Positions 26,119 to 35,780 of a stretch of DNA of 64,000 nt are shown here, piece after piece (the stretch's first letter is position 1; each line of letters starts with the position of its first letter). A model generated the notes under the pieces. That model saw nothing but the letters and a program-made list of their open reading frames with translations, searched no databases and was not told the DNA's origin. Made by a program: the position numbers and the translations under genes. The stretch comes from Kordia sp. (GTDB lineage: Bacteria; Bacteroidota; Bacteroidia; Flavobacteriales; Flavobacteriaceae). The stretch is taken from the NCBI RefSeq assembly GCF_022447245.1, contig NZ_JAKVBC010000002.1:124001-188000 (forward strand), read 5' to 3'.

Positions 26119-26434
26119 AATCACTCAATTATTTAAAGCTATTGCCGATCCGACAAGGCGTGATATTTTTCATGCCTTAGTGATCGCTAGCTCAGCATTA
26201 TCTATTTCACAAATTAGCAATCAGTTTGAAATGACACGTCAAGGTGTAACCAAACATATTAAAACCTTGGAAGAAGCAGGTCTGGTTCATATTGAAAAGA
26301 AAGGACGCGAACGTTTTTGCGATGCAAATGCACAACCTTTAAAAGAACTTAATAAATGGTTACAATTCTATGAACAATTCTGGGATGATTCATTGGATAG
26401 TTTAGGTAATTATTTGGATGGAAAACTCTTGTAG
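26108..26434 (+). CDS. ArsR-family transcriptional regulator
   Basis: Start chosen at MQDKITQLFKAIADPTRRDIF (26108); MPMQ at 26102 adds two residues. The 108-residue winged helix has the family core ADPTRRDIFHALVI, the recognition helix SNQFEMTRQGVTKHIKTLEE and the wing VHIEKKGRERFC. No metal-binding CxC motif is present, so it is the type usually paired with an AHSA1/SRPBCC gene rather than a metal sensor. Its start overlaps the end of the broken partner gene, so the pair was an operon. The regulator itself is intact. Confidence 0.9.
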   Translation: MQDKITQLFKAIADPTRRDIFHALVIASSALSISQISNQFEMTRQGVTKHIKTLEEAGLVHIEKKGRERFCDANAQPLKELNKWLQFYEQFWDDSLDSLGNYLDGKLL

Positions 26435-26708
26435 AAAACCTTAAAATTTGGCTTTGGAAATACAATCACTTAACCGAGAATTGTTGAATGACTTTTCTTG
26501 ATAGATTTTACATTAATTAGATTTGTGCAACAGGCACAATGACTATAATTCACTACGGTGTATTTTTCCTTCTGAAAAATCCCGTTATAATTACGAAGCT
26601 TAAGCTTATATCGAAAATATTCCCGTATTTTCTTCGTAATGAAATCATAGCGAGACGATTATATTTTATTATAGCGGAATTCAAAATAAATTTTTAGAAA
26701 TAAAAAAA

Positions 26709-27713
26709 ATGAAACTATTAAAATTAATACTAATTACCTTATTTATAGGTTCTACCACATACACAAATGCACAAGAAAGTCATCAAGATACGCAGACTTA
26801 TGAACAAAGAATCAATAATGCAACGCGCTTGTATCAGAACGGTAAATACACCAAAGCAGCATTAGAATACGAGAAAGCCTTTAAGCCAAAAGAAGGTAAT
26901 TTTAGGGATTACTATAATACAGCCTGTCTATGGTCATTAGCAGGGAATACTACAAAATCATTAAAATATTTGAATATTTCTGCGGATAAAGGCTTGAATA
27001 TGGTTGAACATCTTAAAAATGATACAGACTTATCTAAGCTTCACGGAACTGCGGAGTGGAAAATGATTCTGAAAAAAGTACAACAAAACTTAAAAGAATA
27101 TCAAAAATATTATACTGATGATGGTGAATTAAAAAGAGAAGTCATTGCTAAAGATAAATTAGCTAATTGGGTGAATAATTTTGGACTTCAAAAACTTATT
27201 GAAGAGGCTGAAAATAATAGTGCCATTGCACAAAGACGATTAGCGAGATATTATACATTTATAGACAAAATTGACAAAAAGAAAGTAAAATGGTTAAAAG
27301 AGGCTGCTGATAGTTTTGATTATACAGCACTAAATAATTTAGCATTTGCATATAATCAAGGAACAGGTGTAGAAACTGATAAAAAAGAAGCCGCAATTTA
27401 TTATACAAAAGGAGCTTGTGTTGCTCCGTATGGTAAAACAAATTGTTTTTGGGCTATGAGAGATTTTTTTGGTTTGGAAGTTGCTTCAAATCTGAAAATG
27501 GAGACTATGATTAGTTTAGTCAATAACAATATGACTGCTTTGATACTTGATGATTATACGCTTGGGAACCTATTATATAATTTGGCGAGTTATTATGAAA
27601 GTGGATTGGCGAGCGACTACCCAAAAGATTTGTCTAAAGCAAAACATTACTATAAAAAGTCAGCCAAGTATGGAAATGGATACGCAAAAAAGAAATTAAC
27701 CGAATTAGATTAA
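26709..27713 (+). CDS. secreted TPR/Sel1-repeat protein
   Basis: The 334-residue protein has a signal peptide (LILITLFIGSTTYTNAQ). It contains one TPR at about residues 30-65 (NATRLYQNGKYTKAALEYEK) and Sel1-like repeats from about 170 (AIAQRRLARYYTF, ALNNLAFAYNQGTGVETDKK, and DLSKAKHYYKKSAKYGNGYA near the end). Sel1 repeats mediate protein contacts in the periplasm. A block between residues 60 and 130 resembles tetratricopeptide-linked sequences found in many Kordia-type secreted proteins. No enzymatic motif is seen. It is a single gene between the ArsR and HAD genes. Confidence 0.8.
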   Translation: MKLLKLILITLFIGSTTYTNAQESHQDTQTYEQRINNATRLYQNGKYTKAALEYEKAFKPKEGNFRDYYNTACLWSLAGNTTKSLKYLNISADKGLNMVEHLKNDTDLSKLHGTAEWKMILKKVQQNLKEYQKYYTDDGELKREVIAKDKLANWVNNFGLQKLIEEAENNSAIAQRRLARYYTFIDKIDKKKVKWLKEAADSFDYTALNNLAFAYNQGTGVETDKKEAAIYYTKGACVAPYGKTNCFWAMRDFFGLEVASNLKMETMISLVNNNMTALILDDYTLGNLLYNLASYYESGLASDYPKDLSKAKHYYKKSAKYGNGYAKKKLTELD

Positions 27714-27776
27714 AAAATATCAATGATAACCTGTGGTTCCTTCAAATTTTCTTTAAATACTCTATTTAATATTTTG

Positions 27777-28439
27777 TCATAAAAGTGACATGTCAAAAAC
27801 TGTAAAATCGGTAAAATGATGTTTCGCTCCAGAAAGTTGTAGTTTTTCTTTGTTATTTGAACCAATTCCAACAAATTCAATTCCTAAGTTGTTTGCGGTT
27901 TTTACATCCCAAATTCCATCACCTAAAGAAATGACACGCTTGAAATTGAAATTGGTAACATTGAAATATGTTTTTGCTTTCGCGATGGCAGCATTGACAA
28001 TTTCTTCTCTGGTAAAATAAGTGTTAGATGCTTCTAATAAAGCTTGATCATACTCAATTCCAGCACGATCAAGTTTTAACTTGGCTGGCAATAACATAGA
28101 ACCTGTTGCGAAGCAAACCGCATAGTTAGTTTCATTGATAATGTATTGTAAAAACGTATTTGCACCAGCTATTTCTGTGACTTGGCAGTTTTTGATTTCT
28201 TCTAAAAATGCTGCTTCAAACTTTTGCAACATTTGCTTGGAAAACCCTCTATTTACGTCACGTTCATAGTTTTCTTTGGCGATAAAACTGTCTGTTAAGT
28301 GTGTATAATGTTCCCAATCAGTGTTTACGAATTCAACACCAATGGAATGTAGTGCATTTACAAAACCTGTTTGATGCACATTTTCACTATCTAATAAAGT
28401 TCCATCAATATCGAAGACAAGCAGATTTTCTTTTTTCAT
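27777..28439 (-). CDS. HAD-superfamily hydrolase
   Basis: The 220-residue phosphatase-like protein shows all HAD motifs: motif I DIDGTLLDSEN (Asp nucleophile plus acid/base Asp), motif II ATGS, a Lys before motif IV, and motif IV SLGDGIWDVKTA. The cap is of the small helical C1 type (phosphoglycolate phosphatase or beta-phosphoglucomutase-like). The substrate cannot be told from sequence. It lies about 18 bp downstream of the membrane-protein gene on the same strand, and may share its transcript. Confidence 0.9.
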   Translation of the reverse strand: MKKENLLVFDIDGTLLDSENVHQTGFVNALHSIGVEFVNTDWEHYTHLTDSFIAKENYERDVNRGFSKQMLQKFEAAFLEEIKNCQVTEIAGANTFLQYIINETNYAVCFATGSMLLPAKLKLDRAGIEYDQALLEASNTYFTREEIVNAAIAKAKTYFNVTNFNFKRVISLGDGIWDVKTANNLGIEFVGIGSNNKEKLQLSGAKHHFTDFTVFDMSLL

Positions 28440-28456
28440 GACTTATTATAGACACT

Positions 28457-28909
28457 TTAATCGTTATTAATTTCCGTCAATCGCTTTCCAACAGTAAACT
28501 CAATGGCAGAAAGCAAAAGTATTATGAAAACTTCAACTACTATGTATATCCACCCTAAACTTGTAAGTGTTTCTTTATGATACATTGCGAATCCAACAGA
28601 GACAATACAATAGTGTATATTCAATATAGCAATCATTTTTAAAAAAATTCCTGCTCTTTTATGTTCTTTTCGATAGCAATATAGATCAAAAATTGCAAAA
28701 ACTATGGGAATTGCTGCAAGTACATATAATATTGCTGGAGGCATTCCAATGTCATCTTTTATACGAACTAGCACAAATCCTAATAAAAAGGCTGACAACA
28801 AAGCTCCAAATCCATCAACAAGAAAGAGTTGTTTAGGATTATTTTCAACTTTTTGAATGATTTTTTGGAATACCATTTTTTTTAATTCTATGAATTTTGG
28901 AAAACGCAT
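28457..28909 (-). CDS. integral membrane protein, four helices
   Basis: The 150-residue protein has a basic N-terminal stretch, then four hydrophobic helices at about 31-48, 58-75, 86-108 and 118-139 and a charged tail. The loops carry KRAG and YHKETL. The start may be MVFQKIIQ (codon 12), which follows an A-rich stretch typical of starts here. I do not recognise the family; nothing indicates a catalytic function. It is between the HAD and dnaE genes on the same strand. Confidence 0.7.
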   Translation of the reverse strand: MRFPKFIELKKMVFQKIIQKVENNPKQLFLVDGFGALLSAFLLGFVLVRIKDDIGMPPAILYVLAAIPIVFAIFDLYCYRKEHKRAGIFLKMIAILNIHYCIVSVGFAMYHKETLTSLGWIYIVVEVFIILLLSAIEFTVGKRLTEINND

Positions 28910-28944
28910 TCAAAATTCAACTTTTAAAATTTAAGATGCCTAGT

Positions 28945-31900
28945 CTAATTAATTTTATACAAAATATCTTCTTCCTCTAATGCATTTAGTAATTCTTGTG
29001 TAATATTCACTTTTTTCTTCTTACTAGAAGTTTGCAATTTGATTTTTTCTTTAGCTTCATACAACGTAAAGTGCAACGACTTATCGCCTTTATGCGTTTC
29101 TAAGATTTCATTGATAAAATCGAGCTTTTGCTCTTTAAGCTTATTCACATCCAATTGGATAGTCAGTTTTCTAGCAGCAGTTTCCATCACATCTTGCAAC
29201 AATTGCATCGAATTAAATTGAATTCTAGGATCACCGCGTTTTCCTGTGTCTTTATTTACCCAACCTTCTTTTATAAAAGCTTTTATATATACAAATGAAT
29301 TTGGAACAAAGAAATGTCTGAACTTTAAATAATCTTCCCCAAAAATTCGAAATTCGTATGACTCCAAATAGTCTTCGACGGTAAATAACGCCCAACCTTT
29401 GCCATTTTTAGAAACTCTATGCTGTACCTCTGTTACAACACCTGCAAAAGGAATTTCACGATTTACATAGTTTTCCATTTGAGAGAAATAAGACAAATCA
29501 CCTTTACAGAAAAACTTCATTTCTGCTTTGAAATCATCCAATGGATGCCCAGAAATATAAATTCCAACTACATCTTTTTCTCGTGCTAGTTTTTCCATCG
29601 TTCCCCATTCTTCACATGGTGGCACTTTGGGTTCTTCTATTTGTACTTCACTCGCTTCACCGAATAAACTAACTTGCGCTGAGTTTTTATTTTCTTGGAA
29701 CTTTGCTCCGTATTTTACGGCTTTTTCTAAAAAAGTAATGTTGTCATTATTTTCAGTGTGAAAATATTGTGCTCTGTGTGTATCACCAAACGAATCAAAT
29801 CCACCAGCCAATGCTAAGTTTTCAAAGGCTTTTTTGTTAGCGGCTCGTAAATCGATTCGTTTCGCTAAATCGAATACAGACTTGTATTTTCCTTCCGAAC
29901 GTTCTTTTACAATAGTTTTTACGGCTCCATGACCCACTCCTTTGATTGCGCCCATTCCAAAACGTACTGCACCTTCATCGTTTACTGTAAATTTATAGAA
30001 CGATTCATTTACATCTGGACCTAATACATCTAACTTCATTCGTTTACATTCTTCCATAAAGAAGGTTATCGTTTTGATATCGTTCATGTTATTCGAAAGT
30101 ACCGCCGCCATGTATTCGGCAGGATAATGTGCTTTTAAGTATGCTGTTTGATACGCAATCCAAGCATAACAAGTTGAGTGCGATTTGTTGAAGGCATAGG
30201 CTGCGAATGCTTCCCAGTCTTTCCAAATTTTCTCAAGTTTATCTTCTGCATGTCCTTTTTCTGAAGCTTGTGAAATAAATTTAGGCTTCATTTTATCAAG
30301 AACCGCTTTTTGCTTTTTACCCATCGCTTTACGTAGGACATCGGCTTCACCTTTGGTAAAATCGGCTAATTTCTGCGACAGCAACATCACCTGCTCTTGG
30401 TATACAGTAATTCCGTAGGTTTCTTCTAAGTATTCTTCACAAGCTTCTAAATCGTACTCAATATCTTCTTCTCCATGCTTTCTTCGAATGAAACTAGGAA
30501 TGTATTCCATTGGCCCTGGACGATACAGTGCGTTCATGGCAATAAGATCGGCAAACGTTGTTGGTTTGAGCGATTTCATGTGCTTCTGCATTCCAAGAGA
30601 TTCGTACTGGAATACACCAACAGTTTCTCCCCTTTGGAATAATGCGTAGGTTTCTTCGTCGTCTAACGGAATGTCTTCAATGTCTATTTCAACATTGTGT
30701 TTATACTTTACCAGCTTGACAGTATCTTTGATTAGTGTCAGTGTTTTCAGCCCCAAGAAATCCATTTTTAGCAGACCTGCGCTTTCCACCACCGAGTTAT
30801 CAAACTGTGTACAGTACATGTCTGAATCTTTCGCCAATGCCACAGGAACGAATTTGGTAATATCGTCTGGTGTAATGATGACTCCACAGGCGTGAATTCC
30901 CGTGTTACGCACCGAACCTTCTAAGACACGCGCCATGTTGACCGTTTCTCCTTCTAGATTGTCTTGTTCGGCAATTTCTATCAATTCATTGATCAGTACA
31001 ACTTCTTCTGCTCTAAACTTTTGTTTCAATTCTGCTTCCGACTTTCCAAAAATCTTTGCCAGTTTGGTATTCGGAATCAGCTTCGCAATTCTATCCGCAT
31101 CACTTAACGGCAAATCTAGCACACGAGCTGTATCACGAATGGAAGATTTTGCTGCCATCGTTCCATAGGTGATAATTTGTGCTACTTGATTCGCACCGTA
31201 TTTATCAATTACATAATCCATGACACGACCACGGCCTTCATCATCAAAGTCAATATCAATATCGGGCATGGATACACGATCAGGATTTAAGAAACGCTCA
31301 AAAAGTAAGTCATACTTTATTGGGTCAATATTAGTAATCCATAAACAGTACGCTACCACTGAACCGGCTGCAGATCCTCGACCTGGACCTACCGAAACAT
31401 CCATATTTCTGGCTTCGCGAATAAAATCTTCTACAATTAAGAAATATCCAGGATAACCTGTATTTTCAATCGTTCCTAACTCAAAATCGAGTCGTTCTTC
31501 AATTGCTGGTGTTATTTCACCATATCTTTTTTTCGCACCTTCGTACGTTAAGTGTCGCAAGTATTTGTTTTCTCCACGTTTTCCTCCATCCATTTTGTCT
31601 TCTTCAAACTGGAATTCTTCTGGAATATCAAACGCAGGTAATAGAACATCACGTGCCAATTCAAATGGTTCTACTTTGTCTACAATTTCTTGTATGGAAA
31701 GGATTGCTTCTGGCAAATCTTTAAACAAAGTTTTCATTTCATCTGGCGACTTGAAATAGTATTCTTGATTTGGCAATCCGTAACGATATCCACGTCCACG
31801 ACCAATTGGTGTGGCTTGCTTTTCGCCATCTTTCACACATAATAAAACATCATGCGCTGTGGCATCTTCTTGCGCGATGTAATAGGTATTGTTCGTTGCA

Positions 31901-33330
31901 ACTAGTTTTACATCATGCTTTTTAGCCAATTTGACCAATACGTCATTCACACGGTTTTCATCTTCTTGATCGTGACGCATGATTTCTATGTACAAATCAT
32001 CTTGAAAAGTTTCTTTCCACCAAAGTAATGCTTCTTCTGCTTGAGTTTCTCCAACATTTAATACTTTGCTTGGCACTTCTCCGTATAAGTTTCCTGTCAA
32101 TACAATAACATCTTCCTTGTATTGCTCTAGCACTTTTTTGTCAATTCGCGGAACGTAGTAAAATCCTTTGGTATATCCGATAGATGACATTTTTGCCAAA
32201 TTATGATAGCCGTTTTTGTTTTTGGCGATCAATACGATTTGATATCCGTTATCTTTTCGCGTTTTGTCTTCGTGATCTTCACAGACAAAGAATTCGCAGC
32301 CTACAACAGGCTTAAGAATTTGCGCATCGGTAGTTTCTCCTTTTTCTTCAGCTTCTGCAATTTTTGCTTTGACACCTTTGTTATAGCCATTTACTTCTTT
32401 TACAAAGTGAAACGCGCCCATCATATTGGCATGATCGGTTATTGAAACTGCTTGCATATTGTATTTTCCTGCAGCCTTTACCAAATCGCCAATACTGGAA
32501 GTAGATTGTAATACTGAGAATTGCGAATGATTATGCAAGTGTGAAAACGGCGCATTTTTTAAAGCTTCAAGATTTTCTGCGATTTCTTGTTTTGAAATTC
32601 CATCACCAGCTTGTTCTTTAGCTAAACGCTTTCGTATTTTGTCAGAAGCCGCTTTTAGATTGATATGCTTCAATCCAATCATTTCGATTGGCTGCGGATT
32701 GTTTTCCGAGAAGCGTTCAAAATAATCTGGCACAACGTCTAATTGCTCAATGGTATATTCTTTTCTTCGGATGAGTTCTAAAAAACAACGCGTAGTTGCT
32801 TCTACATCGGCAGTTGCGTTGTGCGCTTCACCAAATCCGATTCCGAATAAGTAGTTGTGTAACTCTGTAAGCGTTGGTAACTTGAACTTTCCTCCTCGTC
32901 CCCCTGGAATTTGACACAGGCTTGCTGTAGCTTCTGTACAGGTATCCAACACAGGAAGTTCTTGCAAATTATTTTCAACACCTTCACGATAGAATTCTGC
33001 CCCCATAATGTTGACATCGAAACCAACATTTTGTCCAACAATAAATTTCGCTTTTGATAAGGCGATGTTGAATTTTGCCAAGACTTCTTCTAACGTGATA
33101 CCTTCTTCGGCTGCTAATTCCGTTGAAATTCCGTGAATTTTTTCAGCATCATACGGAATATTGAATCCTTCAGGTTGTATTAAATAATCTTGATGTTCAA
33201 TCAAGTTTCCTAATTCATCATGCAACTGCCAAGCAATTTGTATACATCTTGGCCAGTTATCTGTATCAGAAATTGGTGCGTCCCAACGCTTTGGTAAACC
33301 TGTAGTTTCGGTATCAAATATTAAGTACAT
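28945..33330 (-). CDS. dnaE: DNA polymerase III alpha subunit with N-terminal proofreading exonuclease
   Basis: This 1461-residue protein starts with a DnaQ-like 3'-5' exonuclease (about 1-195) with all DEDDh residues: Asp6 and Glu8 in FDTETTG, Asp105, His170 and Asp175 in HNATAD. A PHP domain begins at 262 (SHLHNHSQFSVLQ, SITDHANMMGAF), then the C-family polymerase core (VGPGRGSAAGSVVAY, PDIDIDFDD near 689 with catalytic Asp), HhH and OB-fold regions, and a charged C-terminus. Having proofreading in cis differs from the E. coli DnaE plus separate DnaQ arrangement; it is a Bacteroidota layout. The gene is intact across 4.4 kb, unlike its neighbour. Confidence 0.95.
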   Translation of the reverse strand: MYLIFDTETTGLPKRWDAPISDTDNWPRCIQIAWQLHDELGNLIEHQDYLIQPEGFNIPYDAEKIHGISTELAAEEGITLEEVLAKFNIALSKAKFIVGQNVGFDVNIMGAEFYREGVENNLQELPVLDTCTEATASLCQIPGGRGGKFKLPTLTELHNYLFGIGFGEAHNATADVEATTRCFLELIRRKEYTIEQLDVVPDYFERFSENNPQPIEMIGLKHINLKAASDKIRKRLAKEQAGDGISKQEIAENLEALKNAPFSHLHNHSQFSVLQSTSSIGDLVKAAGKYNMQAVSITDHANMMGAFHFVKEVNGYNKGVKAKIAEAEEKGETTDAQILKPVVGCEFFVCEDHEDKTRKDNGYQIVLIAKNKNGYHNLAKMSSIGYTKGFYYVPRIDKKVLEQYKEDVIVLTGNLYGEVPSKVLNVGETQAEEALLWWKETFQDDLYIEIMRHDQEDENRVNDVLVKLAKKHDVKLVATNNTYYIAQEDATAHDVLLCVKDGEKQATPIGRGRGYRYGLPNQEYYFKSPDEMKTLFKDLPEAILSIQEIVDKVEPFELARDVLLPAFDIPEEFQFEEDKMDGGKRGENKYLRHLTYEGAKKRYGEITPAIEERLDFELGTIENTGYPGYFLIVEDFIREARNMDVSVGPGRGSAAGSVVAYCLWITNIDPIKYDLLFERFLNPDRVSMPDIDIDFDDEGRGRVMDYVIDKYGANQVAQIITYGTMAAKSSIRDTARVLDLPLSDADRIAKLIPNTKLAKIFGKSEAELKQKFRAEEVVLINELIEIAEQDNLEGETVNMARVLEGSVRNTGIHACGVIITPDDITKFVPVALAKDSDMYCTQFDNSVVESAGLLKMDFLGLKTLTLIKDTVKLVKYKHNVEIDIEDIPLDDEETYALFQRGETVGVFQYESLGMQKHMKSLKPTTFADLIAMNALYRPGPMEYIPSFIRRKHGEEDIEYDLEACEEYLEETYGITVYQEQVMLLSQKLADFTKGEADVLRKAMGKKQKAVLDKMKPKFISQASEKGHAEDKLEKIWKDWEAFAAYAFNKSHSTCYAWIAYQTAYLKAHYPAEYMAAVLSNNMNDIKTITFFMEECKRMKLDVLGPDVNESFYKFTVNDEGAVRFGMGAIKGVGHGAVKTIVKERSEGKYKSVFDLAKRIDLRAANKKAFENLALAGGFDSFGDTHRAQYFHTENNDNITFLEKAVKYGAKFQENKNSAQVSLFGEASEVQIEEPKVPPCEEWGTMEKLAREKDVVGIYISGHPLDDFKAEMKFFCKGDLSYFSQMENYVNREIPFAGVVTEVQHRVSKNGKGWALFTVEDYLESYEFRIFGEDYLKFRHFFVPNSFVYIKAFIKEGWVNKDTGKRGDPRIQFNSMQLLQDVMETAARKLTIQLDVNKLKEQKLDFINEILETHKGDKSLHFTLYEAKEKIKLQTSSKKKKVNITQELLNALEEEDILYKIN

Positions 33331-33478
33331 AGAGTGCTTTTACATAGAGGAAATTAGAACACGTAAAATTACAACTTTTTTTCCTGTTTTTCCGATGGAG
33401 TTATTAACACCATATCAGCAGCATAATAGACTGCCAGCACTCTTTTAAACCGAAAAAATCTTCACAATTATTGAGTTA

Positions 33479-34427
33479 TTAACTATCGTGATTACTAAAA
33501 ACGATATCTTTAACAAAAGTAACCACCGTTTTTCAACATACATAAGAAAGTGCAATTTCAACATAATCTGTACAACTGTACCATTTGCATCAGTTGTAAC
33601 CACTTTGAGCAATACTGACTTTATTTCATACGGAACGATTAATCCTTTGTATTTATATATTGGAACCCACCAACCTTCACCTACTTCTTCCCAATTTGGC
33701 GCTCGTTCTAAATTGAGTTTCTTCACAGTAGATTCTCTAATATCATCATAATTAGTGATTCGTATTCTATAGAAAAATGCATTGGTTGGCTCCATTTTTT
33801 TATACGGTTGACTTCCTTTCCATTTAGGCACAATTCCATCTTCATTTTTAGTTTCTCCCCATGAATTTAGCGCTTCTACAACTGTAGAATATACTTCTAT
33901 TTTTTTTATATTTTTTCTTTGACTTAATTTTAAAAAGCTTATTTCCTACTTCATAAAAAACCTCTTCATACGACAAAAGCGTGTCTTTATTTTTACTTTC
34001 TTCTCTAGCCTCTTCTGATTGAAAATTATAAGTTGTAAAGTCAGTATATTTAGACGAGAACTCAGAACTACAAACTATTTTACAAGAGTCACAGCCCCAA
34101 CCCATGTTCCATATGTCATTATTTTTTAAATAATAAATTACAAAAAACATACCCTTTTAATTCTGATGTTTCTCTTGATTTTGAGTTCACCAAATACCAA
34201 TTCCCTTCTATTTTTTTGCCACTATAATTGATTTCTAACTTGACATTGGTTTTATCAACCAATTCTAAAGGTTCTCCACAATAAAATTTCCCAATTCTTT
34301 CAGATTTTACATCAGGATTAGCTCTCACTATCAAACCGTTCTCTGCTATTACAGAGTAGAATTCCTGCTCTTGAATTTTAGGAATCAAAAAGAAAGTAAA
34401 GATTATTAAAATTAGAAAAGTTCACAT
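33479..34427 (-). pseudogene. secreted SH3b-domain protein gene, disrupted
   Basis: ATG at 34427 is followed directly by TGA, then TFLILIIFTFFLIPKIQEQ (a signal peptide) and the SH3b-like VIAENGLIVRANPDVKSERI and GKFYCGEPLELV. The frame breaks at the T run 34122-34127, continues with IWNMGWGCDSCK and EVFYEVGNKLFKI, breaks again at 33900-33907 (one extra base), and goes on with STVVEALNSWGETKNEDGI, PKWKGSQPYKKMEP and EGWWVPIYKYKG. A third shift at 33529-33533 leads to TVVTFVKDIVFSNHDS and the stop. A nonsense codon at position 2 and three frameshifts make it dead. Similar Kordia proteins are unknown-function secreted SH3b proteins. Confidence 0.75.
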
Positions 34428-34558
34428 TTGGAATTCAGTTATTGCAAATACTCAAATATTCGCATTATGACCACTTATATTGGCGCAAAAATTACAGTTT
34501 ATTACTAACGAACTTTACTTTTTCTCGTTTAAACACCAAAAAAAGCAATATTAAGTGG

Positions 34559-34586
34559 TTGTGTTTCAGAAATAATAGTATTTTTG
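34559..34586 (+). promoter_or_regulatory. rpsP-rimM promoter
   Basis: TTG (34559-34561), 17 bp, then TATTTTTG (34579-34586) match the Bacteroidota -33 and -7 consensus. A small hairpin (GAGGT/ACCTC at about 34604-34618) lies in the leader before rpsP. Confidence 0.7.
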
Positions 34587-34633
34587 CAGCCTTATTAATA
34601 ATCGAGGTCGTGAACCTCACAAATTAATTTTTT

Positions 34634-35137
34634 ATGTCTGTTAAAATTAGATTACAAAGACACGGTAAAAAAGGAAAACCTTTTTACTGGATTGTTGCCG
34701 CTGATGCGCGTGCAAAAAGAGATGGTAGATACTTAGAGAAATTAGGTACTTACAATCCAAACACTAACCCTGCAACGATTGACTTAAATGTTGATGGTGC
34801 TGTAAAGTGGTTACAAAACGGTGCTCAACCAACTGATACTGCAAGAGCAATACTTTCTTACAAAGGTGCTATGTACAAAAATCACTTGTTAGGTGGAGTT
34901 CGTAAAGGTGCCTTAACTGAAGAGCAAGTTGATGAGAAATTCAATGCTTGGGTTGCCGAAAAAGAAGGTAAAGTACAAGGTAAAGTTGACAGTTTAGCGA
35001 AAGCTGATGCTGATGCAAAAGCAAAAGCATTTGAAGCAGAGAAAGCTGTAAACGAAGCTCGTATTGCCGCTAATGCTCCTGTTGTAGAAGATGCAGCTGA
35101 AGATACTGGAGAAACTCCTGCAGGTGAAGAAGAATAA
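34634..35137 (+). CDS. rpsP: 30S ribosomal protein S16 with extended C-terminus
   Basis: Residues 1-85 are a standard S16 ([40 protein letters not shown]). The remaining 80 residues form an Ala/Lys/Glu-rich tail ([20 protein letters not shown]..., ending in GETPAGEEE), which is common in Flavobacteriia and absent in E. coli, where S16 has 82 residues. S16 is needed for 30S assembly. It has a strong promoter upstream and is followed by a terminator-like hairpin and then rimM, the usual partner. Confidence 0.95.
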   Translation: MSVKIRLQRHGKKGKPFYWIVAADARAKRDGRYLEKLGTYNPNTNPATIDLNVDGAVKWLQNGAQPTDTARAILSYKGAMYKNHLLGGVRKGALTEEQVDEKFNAWVAEKEGKVQGKVDSLAKADADAKAKAFEAEKAVNEARIAANAPVVEDAAEDTGETPAGEEE

Positions 35138-35161
35138 ATTATAGATATTACATATAATTTT

Positions 35162-35198
35162 TAGCCTAGTAAATAGTAAATTTGCTAGGCTTTTTTTT
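35162..35198 (+). terminator. intrinsic terminator between rpsP and rimM
   Basis: AGCCTAG (35163-35169) pairs with CTAGGCT (35185-35191), followed by eight T residues. It may reduce readthrough so that RimM is made in smaller amounts than S16. Confidence 0.75.
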
Positions 35199-35209
35199 AT
35201 GATATAGAT

Positions 35210-35734
35210 ATGCGAATTGAAGATTGTTTTTATTTAGGAAAGATTGTTAAGAAGTACAGCTTTAAAGGCGAATTACTAGCGAAACTCGATACTGATCAAC
35301 CAGATTTGTACGAAGATTTAGACGCTGTATTTATACAACTTGGTCGTGATTTTTTACCGTTTTTTATTGAAAAATCATCTTTACACAAATCAGACTTGTT
35401 AAGACTTAAGTTTGAAGATGTAGACACAGAAGAAGATGCCGATCAGTTGTTAAAGTGCGATTTGTATTTACCATTAGCTGCCTTGCCAAAATTAGAGGGC
35501 AACAAATTTTATTATCACGAGATTATTGATTTTACGGTAGAAGATGCCTCTTATGGAACAGTAGGAATCATTTCTGGTGTCAATGATAATACTTCGCAAC
35601 CTTTGTTTGAGATTGATCGTGATGGCATTGAAATTTTAATTCCAATCAATGATGATATTATCAAAAAGGTAGATCGTGACACTAAAACAATTCATATTGA
35701 AGCTCCCGAAGGATTAATTGATTTATATCTGTGA
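35210..35734 (+). CDS. rimM: 16S rRNA processing protein RimM
   Basis: The 174-residue protein has the RimM N-terminal domain (YLGKIVKKYSFKGELLAKL, GRDFLPFFIEKSSLH, LRLKFEDVDTEEDADQLL) and a PRC-barrel (KFYYHEIIDFTVEDASYG...LIPINDDIIKKVD). It binds S19 and helps mature the 30S head near S16. It follows rpsP with a terminator between them, so expression probably depends on partial readthrough. Confidence 0.95.
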   Translation: MRIEDCFYLGKIVKKYSFKGELLAKLDTDQPDLYEDLDAVFIQLGRDFLPFFIEKSSLHKSDLLRLKFEDVDTEEDADQLLKCDLYLPLAALPKLEGNKFYYHEIIDFTVEDASYGTVGIISGVNDNTSQPLFEIDRDGIEILIPINDDIIKKVDRDTKTIHIEAPEGLIDLYL

Positions 35735-35780
35735 TTTACAAAAAAAAAGATACTTTTATGGTAACCATTACAACTGAACC

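Noticed and set aside
26580-26640. Inverted repeat ATTACGAAG / CTTCGTAAT
   Set aside because: Arms of 9 bp about 40 bp apart before the Sel1/TPR gene; too weak to call a regulator or terminator.
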